From an uncultured Bacteroidota bacterium (lineage in GTDB: Bacteria > Bacteroidota > Bacteroidia > Chitinophagales > Chitinophagaceae): a stretch of DNA of 7,552 bases. Below are positions 1 through 5,984 of this stretch, piece by piece. The stretch's first letter is position 1. Every line of letters starts with the position of its first letter. Made by a program: the position numbers and the translations under genes. The notes below the pieces were generated by a model, which saw only the letters and a program-made list of their open reading frames with translations, did no database searches and was not told the DNA's origin. The DNA lies in the NCBI GenBank assembly GCA_903825065.1, contig CAIJZG010000245.1, positions 1 through 7,552 on the forward strand, written 5' to 3'.

Positions 1-714
1 ACTATCCCATTATTAGTCTACCTTTTTCATATACAACCTACCATCGCTACAGGTTATTCCTTATTTATTGTTGGTATCAGCAGTTTAGTAGGTGCATTTA
101 ATAGTTATAGAAATGGAAACATCCATTTTAAGGCAGTTCTTTACTTTGGTATTAGCTCGATTATTACAGTGGTTCTTATACGTATGTGGTTGATTCCAAT
201 CATTCCTGAACAACTTTTTAGTATTATTAATTTTGAAGTAACCCGCTCCTTATTGACAATGTTATTATTAGCATTAGTGATGATAATGGCTTCTTACAAA
301 ATGATTTTTAAATCTGCTCCGGTAGATGCTAATAAATCTACTAACATGCCACTGGGATATGCCATATTAAGAGGAATCCAAATTGGTTTACTAACTGGAC
401 TATTGGGTGCAGGAGGGGGATTTTTAATTATCCCAGTCCTCATTTTTTCTTTTCATTTACCAATGAAAAAAGCCATTGGCAGTTCTCTATTAATTATTGC
501 CTTGAATGCACTGTTTGGATTTATCAGTGATCTGTCACAATATGATATTCATTGGAAACTACTTTTAATTATTACTATAAATGCAGTGCTAGGTACATTT
601 ATAGGCAATGCCATTGGATTAAAATTATCGGGAGAAAAACTAAAGAAAGGCTTTGGTGTTTTTGTGCTGGTAGCTGGTATTTATATCATCCTTCACGAGC
701 TATTCATTAAGTAA
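1..714 (+). CDS. TauE/SafE family sulfite exporter-like permease (5' end missing)
   Basis: The frame is open from the first base of the window, giving 237 visible residues with no true start. A GTG at 169 is internal, because coherent family sequence precedes it. Family members are inner-membrane permeases of about 250-270 residues built from two repeats; they are implicated in exporting sulfite, sulfoacetate or related sulfur anions. The visible part begins inside repeat 1 (TIPLLVYLFHI, then ATGYSLFIVG), so roughly 25-30 N-terminal residues, including the first glycine-rich loop, are probably missing. Repeat 2 has the hallmark glycine run LLGAGGGFLIIP at about residues 134-145, followed by MKKAIGSSLLIIALNALFGF. 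Most of the chain is hydrophobic helices, and a cytoplasmic-type linker with lysines lies near residues 100-118. The stop lies 64 bases before a persulfide dioxygenase gene. That makes sulfite or thiosulfate a sensible substrate, but substrate choice is inferred from context and not visible in the sequence. Confidence 0.88.
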   Translation, partial: TIPLLVYLFHIQPTIATGYSLFIVGISSLVGAFNSYRNGNIHFKAVLYFGISSIITVVLIRMWLIPIIPEQLFSIINFEVTRSLLTMLLLALVMIMASYKMIFKSAPVDANKSTNMPLGYAILRGIQIGLLTGLLGAGGGFLIIPVLIFSFHLPMKKAIGSSLLIIALNALFGFISDLSQYDIHWKLLLIITINAVLGTFIGNAIGLKLSGEKLKKGFGVFVLVAGIYIILHELFIK

Positions 715-719
715 AGAGC

Positions 720-731
720 TGACAAATGTCA
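720..731. promoter_or_regulatory. Short palindrome TGACA-AA-TGTCA, possible operator
   Basis: A perfect 5-2-5 inverted repeat begins 5 bases after the TauE stop and ends 47 bases before the persulfide dioxygenase start. It could bind a dimeric regulator of the sulfur genes. It is short enough to occur by chance, and no second copy was noticed elsewhere in the window. No recognisable TAnnTTTG -7 box lies between it and the next gene. Confidence 0.2.
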
Positions 732-764
732 TTGCACGCATTAAACCGATAGTCCAATTTTACC

Positions 765-778
765 GGGAAAAAATTCCC
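765..778 (+). promoter_or_regulatory. Hairpin GGGAA-AAAA-TTCCC abutting the start codon
   Basis: A perfect 5-bp stem with a 4-base A loop ends on the base immediately before the ATG at 779. There is no Shine-Dalgarno motif, so the hairpin occupies the ribosome landing zone of the persulfide dioxygenase mRNA. It could lower initiation or serve as a protein binding site. The inverted repeat is seen directly; the function is inferred. Confidence 0.3.
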
Positions 779-2197
779 ATGCAAATAGAACAAATTTATA
801 CAGGCTGTTTAGCACAAGGTGCTTACTATATTGAAAGTGAAGGTGAGGCAGTAGTAATTGATCCCCTTCGTGATATTGATAATTATCTTGCAAAAGCAAA
901 AAGAAATAATGCTAAGATCAAATATGTGTTCGAAACTCATTTTCATGCTGACTTTGTTTCCGGGCATATGGATTTAGCAAATGCCACAGGCGCCACAATT
1001 GTTTTTGGACCAACTGCTGCTCCTAATTTTAATGCAAAAGTAGCCTTAGATGGTGAGCGATTTAAGGTCGGCAAATTAATTTTCGAATTATTACATACAC
1101 CCGGTCATACCCTGGAAAGTTGCTGTTATTTAATGTATGATGAATTAGGAATACCTCGAGCCCTTTTTTCGGGAGATACCATTTTTATAGGCGATGTGGG
1201 TCGGCCAGACCTTGCACAAAAAGCAGCGAATCAAACACTAGAAGAATTAGCAGGTTTGCTTTTCGATTCTATTCGTACAAAAATATTACCTCTATCAGAT
1301 GAGATTGTGGTATATCCTGCGCACGGAGCAGGCAGTGCTTGTGGAAAAAAATTAAGCGCAGAAACAATTGATACTTTAGGACATCAGAAAGCTACTAATT
1401 ACGCCATGAGAGCGGATATGAGTAAGTTTGAATTTGTTAAAGAAGTTACGCAAGGACTCATCTCTCCCCCGGGATATTTTCCATATAATGTACAAATGAA
1501 TAAGCAGGGATATGAAAGTATCCATACCATCATTGAAAGAGGTTACAAAGCTTTTAGCGCTAACGCTTTTGAAGCGGCATCTGATGAAACTGAAGCAATC
1601 ATTATTGATACCAGAAAGTCTATAGATTTTGGAAAAGCCTTCATACCTAATTCGATTAATATAGGTATTGACGGAAGTTTTGCAGTATGGGTTGGTGCAT
1701 TGATTAAAAATGTATCACAACCTATTCTTTTAGTAACTGAAGAAGGTAGAGAAGTTGAAGTTATTACCCGATTAGCAAGAGTTGGTTTTGATCATACATT
1801 AGGATATTTAAAAGGTGGTTTCGAAGCCTGGAAGCAGGCTAAAAAAGAATTTGATTTTATCCAATCAATAGACGCTAATCAATTGGCTGAAATTTTCCGG
1901 CAAATAGATCCGCAACAAATTATAGATGTTCGTAAAAAAAGTGAATTTGATACAGAACATATTCTTGGGGTAACCAATAGTCCACTTGATTTTATTGATG
2001 AGAACAAACAAATTTTCGATCCAAATAAAACCTATTATATGCATTGTGCGGGAGGCTACCGCTCCATGATCTTTACTTCCATTTTACGGGCAAGAGGTTA
2101 TCAAAATCTCATTAATTGTAATGCAGGATTCAATGAGTTAAAAGCTTCTGGAAAGTTTGCTATTTCAGAATTTAGTCAGCAAAATACTCAATTATAA
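779..2197 (+). CDS. CstB-like persulfide dioxygenase fused to two rhodanese domains
   Basis: This 472-residue protein is predicted cytoplasmic, with no signal peptide. Residues 1-255 form a metallo-beta-lactamase domain of the ETHE1 persulfide dioxygenase type: THFHAD (H54, H56, D58), HTPGH (H106, H110), SGDTIFIGDVGRPDL (D133) and YPAHG (H182). The His that usually follows Asp in two-metal hydrolases is Phe59, which fits a mono-iron dioxygenase (human ETHE1 uses two His and one Asp). C188 in GAGSACGKK resembles the extra active-site cysteine of CstB. Residues about 265-355 are a rhodanese fold with IIDTR but VTEEGRE where the catalytic Cys loop should be, so it is a pseudo-rhodanese. Residues about 362-460 are an active-type rhodanese with IIDVR and HCAGGYRS (C423). 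This order and length match staphylococcal CstB (about 444 residues), which turns low-molecular-weight persulfides into thiosulfate via sulfite. Family annotation is secure; the exact persulfide used is not shown. Confidence 0.93.
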   Translation: MQIEQIYTGCLAQGAYYIESEGEAVVIDPLRDIDNYLAKAKRNNAKIKYVFETHFHADFVSGHMDLANATGATIVFGPTAAPNFNAKVALDGERFKVGKLIFELLHTPGHTLESCCYLMYDELGIPRALFSGDTIFIGDVGRPDLAQKAANQTLEELAGLLFDSIRTKILPLSDEIVVYPAHGAGSACGKKLSAETIDTLGHQKATNYAMRADMSKFEFVKEVTQGLISPPGYFPYNVQMNKQGYESIHTIIERGYKAFSANAFEAASDETEAIIIDTRKSIDFGKAFIPNSINIGIDGSFAVWVGALIKNVSQPILLVTEEGREVEVITRLARVGFDHTLGYLKGGFEAWKQAKKEFDFIQSIDANQLAEIFRQIDPQQIIDVRKKSEFDTEHILGVTNSPLDFIDENKQIFDPNKTYYMHCAGGYRSMIFTSILRARGYQNLINCNAGFNELKASGKFAISEFSQQNTQL

Positions 2198-2225
2198 ATT
2201 CTGGATAATTCAGGCACAGTAAGGG

Positions 2226-2256
2226 TTTGCAATTTACTTTTTTTCTACTAATTTCG
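2226..2256 (+). promoter_or_regulatory. Candidate Bacteroidota promoter for the pmpAB-tsdA unit
   Basis: TTTG at 2226-2229 and TAATTTCG at 2249-2256 are separated by 19 bases. This is the expected arrangement for the -33 TTTG and -7 TAnnTTTG elements of Bacteroidota, except that the -7 box has C for the third T. It lies in the 78-base gap before the ATG at 2276. If real, transcription would start near 2263 and leave a leader of about a dozen bases. It would let the last three sulfur genes be expressed separately from the dioxygenase. Confidence 0.38.
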
Positions 2257-2275
2257 TAGACTAAATTGTATTGAA

Positions 2276-2836
2276 ATGATTGATTGGATAAAACAGCCCT
2301 GGCCATGGTATGTAGCCGGCCCCTTAATTGGATTAACAGTTCCGGCTTTATTATTAATTGGCAATAAACGATTTGGCATTTCAAGTTCCTTGCGCCATAT
2401 CTGTGCAGCATGTTTTCCAGCAAACATTCATTATTTCAAATATGATTGGAAAAAAGAAATCTGGAATCTCTTTTTTGTTGGCGGTATCTTTTTAGGCGGC
2501 TTAATCGCTGCACAGTTGCTAGCAAATCCTCAACCCATTCAAGTTAATTCAGCTTTAGTTTCAGAATTAAAAGGGTATGGCATTTCAGATTATAGTAAAT
2601 TAATACCTACCGAAATCTTCAACTGGGAGAGTCTTTTGCACATAAAAGGATGGCTACTCATGGTATTCGGAGGATTCCTTGTTGGTTTTGGAACCAGATA
2701 TGCAGGCGGCTGTACTTCTGGCCATTCCATTACTGGTTTAAGCAATCTTCAATGGCCATCTTTAGTAGCAACCATTTGTTTTATGGCTGGTGGTTTTATT
2801 ATGGCAAACCTTATTTTACCAATTATACTCCGATAA
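2276..2836 (+). CDS. YeeE/YedE (DUF395) half-transporter, PmpA-like
   Basis: This 186-residue inner-membrane protein corresponds to one half of the YeeE/YedE sulfur-transport family; full-length YeeE thiosulfate permeases are about 330-350 residues. Hydrophobic segments lie near residues 11-28, 64-83, 123-141 and 162-184. Family motifs are FGISSSLRHICAACFP (residues 33-48, C43 and C46) and YAGGCTSGHSITG (C146, H150). In characterised YeeE, conserved membrane cysteines relay thiosulfate by transient S-S-H-S contacts, so C146 is the likely transport cysteine. The ATG at 2276 has no Shine-Dalgarno, as in most genes here. The stop is 3 bases before the partner half-transporter, implying translational coupling and a heteromeric pair. 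Thiosulfate or a related sulfur species is the probable substrate, given the dioxygenase upstream and TsdA downstream; the direction of transport is unknown. Confidence 0.88.
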   Translation: MIDWIKQPWPWYVAGPLIGLTVPALLLIGNKRFGISSSLRHICAACFPANIHYFKYDWKKEIWNLFFVGGIFLGGLIAAQLLANPQPIQVNSALVSELKGYGISDYSKLIPTEIFNWESLLHIKGWLLMVFGGFLVGFGTRYAGGCTSGHSITGLSNLQWPSLVATICFMAGGFIMANLILPIILR

Positions 2837-2839
2837 TTT

Positions 2840-3337
2840 ATGTCAACCAATATACCCGAAAACGATTTCGAATTACGTTCCTTAGATGCTACTTGTTTAA
2901 ATGAGAGCGAATTAGTTCACCCCTATTGGTACAATTTAAAATATTTAATAGTTGGAATTCTTTTTGGAATTGTTTTTGTAAAAGCAGAAATCATATCCTG
3001 GTTTCGTATTCAAGAAATGTTCCGACTACAAAGTTTTCATATGTATGGGGTCATTGGGTCTGCGGTAGTTGTTGGAGCCATCTCTGTTTTTTTGATTAAG
3101 AAATTCAAGATCAAAACAATTTATGGCGAACCCATTCATTTTGAAGTAAAGACTTTTAATATAGGGCAAGTTTATGGTGGTCTTTTATTTGGATTAGGCT
3201 GGGCCATTACCGGGGCATGTCCTGGACCATTATTTGCACAAATTGGTACAGGAATTACTGTTACAATTGTAACTTTATTGAGTGCGATTGCAGGAACCTG
3301 GGTTTACGGACTGGTTCGCAATAAAATTCCACACTAA
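2840..3337 (+). CDS. YeeE/YedE (DUF395) half-transporter, PmpB-like
   Basis: This 165-residue partner of the preceding gene starts 3 bases after its stop. A soluble N-terminal stretch of about 32 residues is followed by membrane segments near 33-50, 67-86, 108-126 and 133-158. Family motifs are ISWFRIQEMFRLQSFHMYG (residues 52-70) and WAITGACPGPLFAQIG (121-136), with C127 the counterpart of the YeeE transport cysteine. It matches the second half of the split transporter; together the two proteins make up about the size of one complete YeeE. C19 in the N-terminal stretch is not in a family motif that I recognise. Its gene ends 5 bases before the cytochrome gene, so the three are cotranscribed. 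Split DUF395 pairs are often found beside sulfur-metabolism proteins; the substrate is inferred. Confidence 0.87.
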   Translation: MSTNIPENDFELRSLDATCLNESELVHPYWYNLKYLIVGILFGIVFVKAEIISWFRIQEMFRLQSFHMYGVIGSAVVVGAISVFLIKKFKIKTIYGEPIHFEVKTFNIGQVYGGLLFGLGWAITGACPGPLFAQIGTGITVTIVTLLSAIAGTWVYGLVRNKIPH

Positions 3338-3342
3338 ATTTC

Positions 3343-4305
3343 ATGAAGTATTGGAAGCTTCTTACTTATGTTTTGATTAGCACCATTTTAATATTTTCTC
3401 TTTGTAGAAAAAGCAAGGTTGAGCCAATACTGCAAGCTACAGTGATTGATTCTGCTAACTGTTGGACCGGTGCTGGTCCTTTTCAAATTCCAGTTGATAG
3501 TTCCGGAATACTAATTAGATATGGGTATGAATTAATTAGCCATACTTCCAAATATTTAGGGCCCTATGGCTCTGTTGCGGCAATTAGCAATGGGATGAAT
3601 TGTCAGAATTGTCATCTCGAAGCTGGCACTAAACCCTGGGGCAATAATTTTGGTGCTGTGGCCTCACAATACCCTAAACTTAGAGCCCGAAGTGGTAAAC
3701 TAGAGTCGATAGAAATGCGTGTGAACGATTGTTTACAGAGAAGTTTAAATGGTCAATCTATTGATAGTACCAGCAAAGAAATGAGATCCATTGTTGCCTA
3801 TATTAAATGGTTGGGCAAAGAAGTTCCAAAAGGACAAAAACCAAAAGGGAGCGGAATTGAAGATCTTCCCTTTCTTTCAAGGGCTGCTGATCCTATGAAA
3901 GGGCATCAATTATATATTTCAAATTGTGCAAAATGCCACGGCATAAATGGAGATGGACAAATTGGTTTAGATCATACCAGTTTTCTGTATCCGCCACTCT
4001 GGGGCAATCAAAGTTATAATGATGCAGCAGGGATTTTCCGCATATCAAGATTTGCGGGCTTTATTAAAAACAATATGCCCAATCCAATTAATTATCATCA
4101 TCCAACTCTCAGCAATGAATCTGCATGGGATATTGCGGCATTTGTAAACTCACAACCTCGACCCCATAAAGATCAATCCCGAGACTGGCCTAATATTTCA
4201 AAAAAACCATTGGATTGTCCGATTGGCCCATATGCTGATAGTATTTCAGAAAAGCAACACAAGTATGGACCATTTACTTTTTCTTCGCAAACTATTAAAA
4301 AATAA
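3343..4305 (+). CDS. tsdA: TsdA-like diheme cytochrome c (thiosulfate dehydrogenase / tetrathionate reductase family)
   Basis: This is a 320-residue exported diheme protein. The N-terminus has a hydrophobic leader (residues about 5-20) ending in SLC-RK. C21 could be lipidated, but Leu at -1 is atypical for a lipobox, so a lipid anchor, an uncleaved anchor or a soluble form are all possible. Domain 1 (about 55-165) carries heme motif CQNCH (87-91) within NGMNCQNCHLEAGTKPWG, then RVNDCLQRSLNG. C130 there is a candidate axial thiolate ligand, by analogy to the His/Cys heme of TsdA. Domain 2 (about 183-272) carries CAKCH (195-199) and NNMPNP, with M245 a plausible axial ligand. The C-terminus has the family signature RPHKDQSRDWP, IGPYADS and EQ/KQHKYGPF-like residues (303-311). 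TsdA couples 2 thiosulfate to tetrathionate plus 2 electrons in the periplasm. No TsdB or other acceptor gene follows. Family assignment is strong; the preferred direction cannot be read from sequence. Confidence 0.88.
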   Translation: MKYWKLLTYVLISTILIFSLCRKSKVEPILQATVIDSANCWTGAGPFQIPVDSSGILIRYGYELISHTSKYLGPYGSVAAISNGMNCQNCHLEAGTKPWGNNFGAVASQYPKLRARSGKLESIEMRVNDCLQRSLNGQSIDSTSKEMRSIVAYIKWLGKEVPKGQKPKGSGIEDLPFLSRAADPMKGHQLYISNCAKCHGINGDGQIGLDHTSFLYPPLWGNQSYNDAAGIFRISRFAGFIKNNMPNPINYHHPTLSNESAWDIAAFVNSQPRPHKDQSRDWPNISKKPLDCPIGPYADSISEKQHKYGPFTFSSQTIKK

Positions 4306-4320
4306 TCAGCTTCCTTTTTT

Positions 4321-4328
4321 TACCTTTG
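4321..4328 (+). promoter_or_regulatory. Bacteroidota -7 box TACCTTTG
   Basis: A perfect TAnnTTTG element sits 18 bases before the ATG at 4347, giving a leader of about 10-13 bases. No clear TTTG is seen 19-23 bases upstream. The TTG at 4326 is part of this box, which argues against using it as a start codon for the next gene. Confidence 0.55.
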
Positions 4329-4346
4329 TCTTTCAATAACTTATTT

Positions 4347-5411
4347 ATGAGAAAGTCTTTTTTCATTTTGCTGTTTGTTTTTGCTATTAATCATTCAAAA
4401 GCACAAGATATTAGTCAAATTATTGCAGGCTCATTAGCCGACGCTAATAAATACGCAACAGAATATATGAGGCCCTTTGCGGAAGGAGAAATCAATAATC
4501 TATCCAAAGGTTGGTTTTCTACTGCCAGAACTCATAAATTTTTGGGATTTGATATTTCCATAAACGGACAGTTCGCTATTATTCCAACCGAAAAACAGAA
4601 TTTCACTTTTAATAATGCAGATTATTCCACCATGAAATTAAATGATATTGGAAGTTCTGCATCATTACCTACCATGATGGGTGGCACAAGTTCTCAAATG
4701 ATCAATGTAAATAGTACTGTTAATGGCCAAGCCGCATCTACTAGTTTTACAGCACCAAAAGGAATTGGGGATGACTTAAAAAAGAATTTATCTTTTTTAC
4801 CCATATCAACTCCACTTCCAGTTGTTCAAATAGGTATCGGATTACTGAAACATACTGATTTTAAATTACGCTATTTCCCTAAATCTGGTGCAGGTGGAAA
4901 TGTAGAAATTGGTGTATTTGGATTAGCTGTTCAACATGAATTTTCTAACTACCTTCCTTTTATTAAAAAGGTTCCATTCTTACACCTTTCTGCTTTAGTT
5001 GGATATAGTAAAATTGACGCCAGCTTCAAACCAAATTTAAATAATGGTTCTTCTGTACAAAGTACTAATTCATCAGCCGGCTATAATATATCAGCTTTTA
5101 CATTACAAGGTATTGCAACCGTAAAATTCTCCTTATTAGAATTATATACGGCAGTTGGATATTCTTCAGGAACATCAGCTATCAATTTGAATGGAGATTA
5201 TACAATTACTTATAATACCGGATTACCAGCTCCAAATAATAACCAAACTACCGTAACGAAGAAAGACCCTATAGCTCTTAACTATAAAAGCAATGGCATT
5301 ACCAATACTTGGGGAGTTCGATTGAATTTGACTATTCTAAAAGTCTATGCCGACTACACTTTCGCTAATTACAATACGGTTGGAGTTGGTATAGCTTTAG
5401 CAGTAAGATAA
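4347..5411 (+). CDS. DUF6588 family protein, probable outer-membrane beta-barrel
   Basis: This protein has 354 residues counted from the ATG at 4347. A longer frame from a TTG at 4326 is open, but that TTG lies inside a -7 box, and the ATG places a normal signal peptide at the N-terminus: MRKSFFILLFVFAINHSKA, with likely cleavage before Q20. The mature start DISQIIAGSLADANKYATEYMRPF, then GWFSTARTHKFLGFDIS (residues 55-71), LPTMMGG, LLKHTDFKLRYFPK (166-179) and FIKKVPFLHLSALVGY (205-220), match the pattern I know for DUF6588, a Bacteroidota family of similar length. The second half alternates hydrophobic and polar residues as in beta-strands, and the end (GVGIALAVR) looks like a final strand but with Arg instead of the usual terminal aromatic. 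Function is unknown. It follows the TsdA-like gene by 41 bases but has its own promoter box, so participation in sulfur metabolism is not established. Confidence 0.78.
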   Translation: MRKSFFILLFVFAINHSKAQDISQIIAGSLADANKYATEYMRPFAEGEINNLSKGWFSTARTHKFLGFDISINGQFAIIPTEKQNFTFNNADYSTMKLNDIGSSASLPTMMGGTSSQMINVNSTVNGQAASTSFTAPKGIGDDLKKNLSFLPISTPLPVVQIGIGLLKHTDFKLRYFPKSGAGGNVEIGVFGLAVQHEFSNYLPFIKKVPFLHLSALVGYSKIDASFKPNLNNGSSVQSTNSSAGYNISAFTLQGIATVKFSLLELYTAVGYSSGTSAINLNGDYTITYNTGLPAPNNNQTTVTKKDPIALNYKSNGITNTWGVRLNLTILKVYADYTFANYNTVGVGIALAVR

Positions 5412-5446
5412 ATTGAAAGATGATTAAAATTTTTAAAAAGACGTGT

Positions 5447-5965
5447 TTAAGAAATACTTCTTTTTAATACCCAATCGAATTGAAGATCATCGCCTAAAAC
5501 AAAAGTACTTTCTGCAATAATCTCAAATCCGTTTTTTTGATAAAAGTCTATGGCTCTTTTATTTTCTTTCCATGCAATTAACCAAATCCAATCATTTAAT
5601 TGTTCTTTTGCAAAATCAATTGCCGCTTGTAATAAAGCCTTACCTATACCCTTTCCAATAAAAGGTTTGCAAACATATATTCTTGAAATTTCTATCGCTT
5701 TTTCTCCTTTTAATTGAGGATGAATAGATTCTTTTAATTTTACATAGCCTGCTACTTCTCCATTTTTATACGCTAAGAAAAAGTAATTGTCTACTGCACT
5801 TACTTCCTTCATCAACATCGATTTGGAAAACTGCAATGTTAAAAATTTAGACATATTAGCTGCCGTATTTAATGCTGCATATGTATCATAAAAAGTTTCC
5901 CTACTAATGATAGCAATTAATTCTGCATCTTTTTCTTCGGCCCTAACAATTATAATATCTGACAT
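5447..5965 (-). CDS. GNAT family N-acetyltransferase, PaiA-like
   Basis: This 172-residue cytoplasmic enzyme transfers acetyl from acetyl-CoA to an amine. Motif A is IEISRIYVCKPFIGKGIGKALL (residues 91-112), with the pyrophosphate-binding loop GKGIGK at 104-109; the usual Arg/Gln before the loop is Ile103. Motif B is AWKENKRAIDFYQKNGFEII (131-150). The N-terminal RETFYDTYAALNTAANM and the C-terminal FVLGDDLQFDWVLKR resemble Bacillus PaiA, a spermidine/spermine N-acetyltransferase, so a polyamine is a reasonable but unproven substrate. Length is normal for the family. The start lies 19 bases after the thiolase stop on the same strand with no visible promoter between them, so it is probably cotranscribed. 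Its 3' end is 35 bases from the convergent DUF6588 gene. Confidence 0.85.
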   Translation of the reverse strand: MSDIIIVRAEEKDAELIAIISRETFYDTYAALNTAANMSKFLTLQFSKSMLMKEVSAVDNYFFLAYKNGEVAGYVKLKESIHPQLKGEKAIEISRIYVCKPFIGKGIGKALLQAAIDFAKEQLNDWIWLIAWKENKRAIDFYQKNGFEIIAESTFVLGDDLQFDWVLKRSIS

Positions 5966-5984
5966 CGTTTTTTAAAAATAATTA

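Noticed and set aside
169..714. GTG at 169 as the start of the TauE/SafE gene
   Set aside because: The same frame is open to base 1 and encodes recognisable family sequence from the first repeat, so the GTG is an internal valine and the gene is truncated by the window edge.
2172..2423. 83-residue open frame on the minus strand
   Set aside because: It overlaps the end of the dioxygenase and the start of the PmpA-like gene, and its translation shows no family features.
2650..2904. 84-residue open frame on the plus strand across the PmpA/PmpB junction
   Set aside because: It is a frame shadow of two well-supported membrane protein genes, with aromatic-rich, non-protein-like composition.
4306..4320. 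T-run after the TsdA-like gene as a terminator
   Set aside because: A run of seven T is present but no GC-containing stem precedes it.
4326..4346. TTG start giving 7 extra residues on the DUF6588 protein
   Set aside because: The TTG lies within a perfect TAnnTTTG promoter box, and the ATG at 4347 gives a signal peptide with a proper charged N-terminus.
5412..5446. AT-rich near-palindrome between convergent genes as an intrinsic terminator
   Set aside because: TTAAAA/TTTTAA is separated by only one base and has no GC pairs, so it cannot form a stable hairpin. It may still be where both transcripts end, but the sequence does not show it.
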